Assembly (NCBI GenBank): GCA_900545875.1
Contig: URAQ01000127.1
Location: 1-5,485, forward strand
DNA: 5,485 bases
Source: an uncultured Collinsella sp.
GTDB taxonomy: Bacteria > Actinomycetota > Coriobacteriia > Coriobacteriales > Coriobacteriaceae
Direction: 5' to 3'
This document shows positions 4,931-5,485 of this stretch, piece after piece. Both the position numbers and the translations under genes were made by a program. How positions within the stretch are numbered: position 1 is the first letter of the stretch; each line of letters begins with the position of its first letter. The notes beneath the pieces are model-generated. The model searched no databases. It saw only the letters and a program-made list of their open reading frames with translations, and was not told where the DNA came from.

Positions 4931-5485
4931 AGGCGAGGGCTTGGTGCTGGAGCTCGATGAGCTCGGCAATGCCCTTGTCGCCCAAATCGAGCAGGGCATT
5001 GAGGCGCTTGCGGTCGAAGGGCGCCTGCTCGCCAGTGCCCTGGAGCTCGATCATCTCGCCGGTATCGGTGGCGACAAGGTTCATGTCGACCTCGGCGTGA
5101 CTGTCCTCGGAATAATCCAGGTCGAGCAGGGTGTTGCCGTCGACAACGCCCATGGAAATCGCGGCGACCTGGCCCGTGAGCGGGATGCGCTCGAGCTTAC
5201 CCGCCTCGACCCACATGGCAAGGGCGTCGTGCAGTGCCACCCAGGCGCCGGTAATGCTCGCCGTTCGCGTGCCGCCGTCTGCCTGAATCACGTCGCAGTC
5301 GACGGTGACGGTGTACTCGCCGAGCGCCTTCATGTTGACGACGGTACGCAGGCTGCGGCCGATGAGGCGCTCGATCTCCATGGAGCGACCCTTGCGGTTG
5401 GCATGCTCGCGCTTGCAGCGCTTGCCGGTCGATGCCGGCAGCATGGCGTACTCCGCCGTTACCCAGCCGGCCTTGGCGCCCTTGC
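4929..5485 (-). CDS. rph: Ribonuclease PH (5' part beyond window)
   Basis: Phosphorolytic 3'-to-5' exoribonuclease that trims tRNA precursors, acting as a hexamer in the cytoplasm. The last 184 residues are visible; the family is about 240, so some 55-60 N-terminal residues lie outside. The fragment opens with [11 protein letters not shown], followed by [17 protein letters not shown] (fragment 30-46). [13 protein letters not shown] (68-80) contains the phosphate-binding Arg. [16 protein letters not shown] (120-135) carries the conserved acidic active-site residues, and [12 protein letters not shown] (145-156) is a family hallmark. The C-terminal helix ends [11 protein letters not shown]. The stop TAA at 4929-4931 overlaps a hairpin. 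It is upstream of rdgB, which fits the common rph-rdgB order. Confidence 0.97.
   Translation of the reverse strand, partial: KGAKAGWVTAEYAMLPASTGKRCKREHANRKGRSMEIERLIGRSLRTVVNMKALGEYTVTVDCDVIQADGGTRTASITGAWVALHDALAMWVEAGKLERIPLTGQVAAISMGVVDGNTLLDLDYSEDSHAEVDMNLVATDTGEMIELQGTGEQAPFDRKRLNALLDLGDKGIAELIELQHQALA

Noticed and set aside
4175..4960. Plus-strand open frame of 261 codons opposite rdgB
   Set aside because: It covers the rdgB coding sequence and the rph-rdgB gap in antisense. It has no ribosome-binding site or recognisable domain, and the minus-strand product is a full RdgB.

Overview
The window looks like an ordinary housekeeping segment from a GC-rich Gram-positive chromosome. The mix of families (a Veg protein next to ispE, a TatA of the Gram-positive FGPKNLP type, a DTD/RdgB/RNase PH cluster) and the base composition fit the Coriobacteriia, possibly Collinsella or a relative. 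That placement is an inference from gene content and style, not a database match. All eight protein genes and the one tRNA read from the minus strand. I find no credible plus-strand gene, mobile element, CRISPR array or integrase.

In transcription order (from 5485 down to 1), the window opens inside rph (RNase PH, N-terminus missing), which ends at 4929 with its stop codon inside a 12-bp terminator-like hairpin. After a 142-bp gap come rdgB (4145-4786, NTP house-cleaning pyrophosphatase) and dtd (3695-4141, D-aminoacyl-tRNA deacylase). They are 3 bp apart, and the dtd ribosome-binding site begins right at the rdgB stop codon. A 130-bp gap holds a terminator remnant and the veg promoter region. 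Then veg (3268-3564) and ispE (2369-3265, MEP-pathway kinase) are 2 bp apart and look translationally coupled. Next is a single tRNA-Pro(CGG) gene with encoded CCA (2243-2319), closed by a near-ideal terminator. Then come tatA (1855-2130) with a recognisable promoter and its own strong terminator, greA (1277-1747), and lysS (cut by the window edge after 399 residues).

Functionally, much of the set concerns quality control of information flow. RdgB removes damaged purine NTPs, DTD clears mischarged tRNAs, RNase PH trims tRNA 3' ends, GreA rescues backtracked RNA polymerase, and LysRS charges tRNA-Lys. IspE supplies isoprenoids and TatA belongs to the Tat protein export pore.

I do not see a new protein system. 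The parts worth a second look are in the short intergenic regions. They are a palindrome filling the 17-bp spacer of the tatA promoter, a possible terminator/antiterminator pair between greA and lysS, competing hairpins over the rph stop codon, a hairpin with a T-run in the veg leader, and a GGGACCG heptamer that recurs in these gaps.
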